This document shows, in pieces, positions 47,282-48,170 of a DNA stretch of 48,170 nucleotides (positions within the stretch are counted from its first letter, which is position 1; every line of letters begins with the position of its first letter). The stretch spans positions 1 to 48,170 of IMG/VR virus record IMGVR_UViG_3300037247_000236, one strand, 5' to 3'. A program made the position numbers and the translations under genes. The DNA is from a virus. A model generated the notes under the pieces. That model did not search any database and was not told where the DNA came from. It worked only from the letters and a program-made list of their open reading frames with translations.

Positions 47282-47327
47282 GTTGAATTACATGGAAAAA
47301 AGGTTGGCGGTGCTCAATGAAACGTAG
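47282..47327 (+). other. Short leader reading frame before the Tat-like gene
   Basis: An 11-codon frame with ATG at 47292 after GAGGTTGAATTAC ends at TAG (47325-47327), overlapping the ATG at 47317. It could couple or tune translation of that gene. Too short to judge as a protein. Confidence 0.3.
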
Positions 47328-47574
47328 AGCGTTCCTGCAATCGATTGTTCTCGGGCTTGGGACCGTTCTGGCGATGGCTTACGCTCCGGGTTGCCTGGCT
47401 GCGATTGAGCCGGTGGAGGCTAGCTGTTTTTTTGAAATGAGCATGTGGTGGGACATCGACAAAAAAGAGCTGTGGACTAGAGATTTGCCCGACGGAACAT
47501 GGAAAAAGAGTGATACTGGTCCACCTGGGGCCACATTTACCAATTATGGATTTTTCAAGGGATTGGCCGGATGA
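47317..47574 (+). CDS. Exported protein with twin-arginine-like signal peptide (copy 1 of 3)
   Basis: 85 residues. KRRAFLQSIVLGLG then LAMAYAPGCLA is the best Tat match of the three: R-R-x-F-L-Q. The cysteine after YAPG could also be a lipid site. The passenger of about 50 residues is Trp-rich (MSMWWDIDKKELW). It resembles the gene at 1839 only in the signal region. Envelope location inferred. Confidence 0.75.
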   Translation: MKRRAFLQSIVLGLGTVLAMAYAPGCLAAIEPVEASCFFEMSMWWDIDKKELWTRDLPDGTWKKSDTGPPGATFTNYGFFKGLAG

Positions 47575-47598
47575 AATACACATGCTCGAAAGGAATAG

Positions 47599-47706
47599 AT
47601 GATGTTCAGCTGGAATATGAATGACTTCACGCTTTGGCTGTTTTCGATGTACCTGTTCATTATGAGTCTGCTCGGGTATGAGATCGGGGGGATCGCTGGT
47701 GGCTGA
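47599..47706 (+). CDS. 35-residue membrane protein
   Basis: Two adjacent ATGs after GAAAGGAATAG. One hydrophobic span (LWLFSMYLFIMSLLGYEIGG). The TGA stop overlaps the GTG of the next gene by eight bases, and the codons for EIGGI carry that gene's GGGGGGA ribosome site. Function unknown; possible small inner-membrane protein of the envelope cluster. Confidence 0.65.
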   Translation: MMFSWNMNDFTLWLFSMYLFIMSLLGYEIGGIAGG

Positions 47707-48170
47707 TTTAACCGCAGAGGCGCTGGTCTACTTTGTCGAATTCGTCGATCTGGAGTCCAAAGACGGCAAGAGCGAGGTATGGCAAACACTCCAACGCCTC
47801 TCAGGGGGAAAATACGCCAATCGGACCGAAGCCTACGAAAAGGGTCGTGATTATTACAGGTCCACAGGCATATCCATGCAGAACGCTTACGCGACCATGC
47901 TCCTGGATATTGCGGCGGAATTACCGGACTCTGAGGAGTATCTGGATAAAATCGAATCTTTGCGTCCGGCGGATCACGGCGACAATGATATTGATGACAG
48001 TGTTGAAATGGAGGCCGAGGAGAGGGTTGAGGCTGTCGTAGAGAAGCGGGCCGCTGTTGCGGACATCGATAAAGTGGTTCGTGAGATCACGAAGGCCAAG
48101 ACGCTCAATATGGCCAAGACGGTCGTGTGGGTAACTTCGCACTTGCAAACGAAGCCGGAGTTGATAGATT
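47699..48170 (+). CDS. N-terminal part of the hypothetical protein that crosses the circular join
   Basis: GTG start at 47699 with GGGGGGA upstream. The frame stays open to the end of the window and continues at bases 1-363. ALVYFVEFVDLES, then WQTLQRLSGGKYANRTEAYE and NAYATMLLDIAAELP, form a helical N-terminal domain, then an acidic linker (EMEAEERVEAVVEK). A DNA-binding small terminase role is possible but no helix-turn-helix is certain. Confidence 0.8.
   Translation, partial: MADLTAEALVYFVEFVDLESKDGKSEVWQTLQRLSGGKYANRTEAYEKGRDYYRSTGISMQNAYATMLLDIAAELPDSEEYLDKIESLRPADHGDNDIDDSVEMEAEERVEAVVEKRAAVADIDKVVREITKAKTLNMAKTVVWVTSHLQTKPELID
48044..48170. repeat. 127-bp exact copy of the window start
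   Basis: Identical to bases 1-127 with no mismatch, and one gene reads through in frame. This is the overlap expected from an assembler using a 127-base word on a circular or circularly permuted genome, so the non-redundant length is 48,043 bp. Confidence 0.97.

Noticed and set aside
47149-47316. Attachment site next to tRNA-Gln
   Set aside because: No integrase was recognised in the genome and no duplicated tRNA 3' end was found.
1-48170. CRISPR array, diversity-generating retroelement or insertion sequence
   Set aside because: No regularly spaced repeats, no reverse transcriptase and no transposase or terminal inverted repeats were seen.
48044-48170. Biological direct terminal repeat of the virion DNA
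   Set aside because: A length of exactly 127 bases and in-frame read-through fit an assembly overlap of a circular contig better than a true short terminal repeat; read-end mapping would decide.

Overview
The window is the complete genome of a tailed bacteriophage, about 48,043 bp, drawn as a line. Bases 1-127 are repeated exactly at 48044-48170, and one gene runs across the join (47699 onward, continuing at 1-363), so the molecule assembled as a circle. Terminase, portal, scaffold, coat, adaptor and a large tail-nozzle-like protein are present with three big ejection-type proteins. No tape measure, tail tube or sheath is visible, which points to a short-tailed (podovirus-like) virion. No integrase was recognised.

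Layout. Two transcription arms diverge from a 58-bp gap at 45229-45286. The rightward arm runs 45287 -> end -> 1 -> 22739. It holds small zinc-finger genes, a tRNA-like element, a lipoprotein with a collagen-like stretch, a tRNA-Gln, three proteins with twin-arginine-like signal peptides, a terminator (2206-2244), and then the virion genes: terL, portal, a small gene, scaffold, coat, ConA-like protein, adaptor, nozzle and ejection proteins. An HNH endonuclease gene sits backwards in this arm (10636-11304). The leftward arm runs 45228 -> 22736 as very tightly packed genes, most overlapping by 1-20 bases. It starts with an ArdC-like N-domain protein and a clamp-loader-like AAA+ ATPase. It continues through small metal-binding or membrane proteins, a DUF1064-ribbon-helix-helix fusion, a sigma-region-4-like protein, a nucleotidyltransferase-like protein, an Erf annealing protein with a YqaJ exonuclease, a RyR-domain protein, four tRNAs (Asn, Tyr and two with Leu anticodons), membrane and lipoprotein genes, and finally lectin- or fibre-like virion genes. 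The two arms meet tail to tail with a 4-base overlap (22736-22739).

How it may work. Genome packaging, capsid and ejection genes form the rightward late arm. Recombination (exonuclease plus Erf), counter-defence and regulatory genes form the leftward arm. No DNA polymerase, primase or helicase was recognised, so replication probably depends on the host. No endolysin was recognised; candidates for membrane disruption are small membrane proteins at 27539-28097 and 39317-39658.

Host. The sequence does not name the host. A dockerin-type calcium loop on a lipoprotein, repeated Tat-like signals, a RyR domain and a CHR...HGGDY...C motif would fit a Planctomycetota-type or other envelope-rich Gram-negative host. 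That is inference only.
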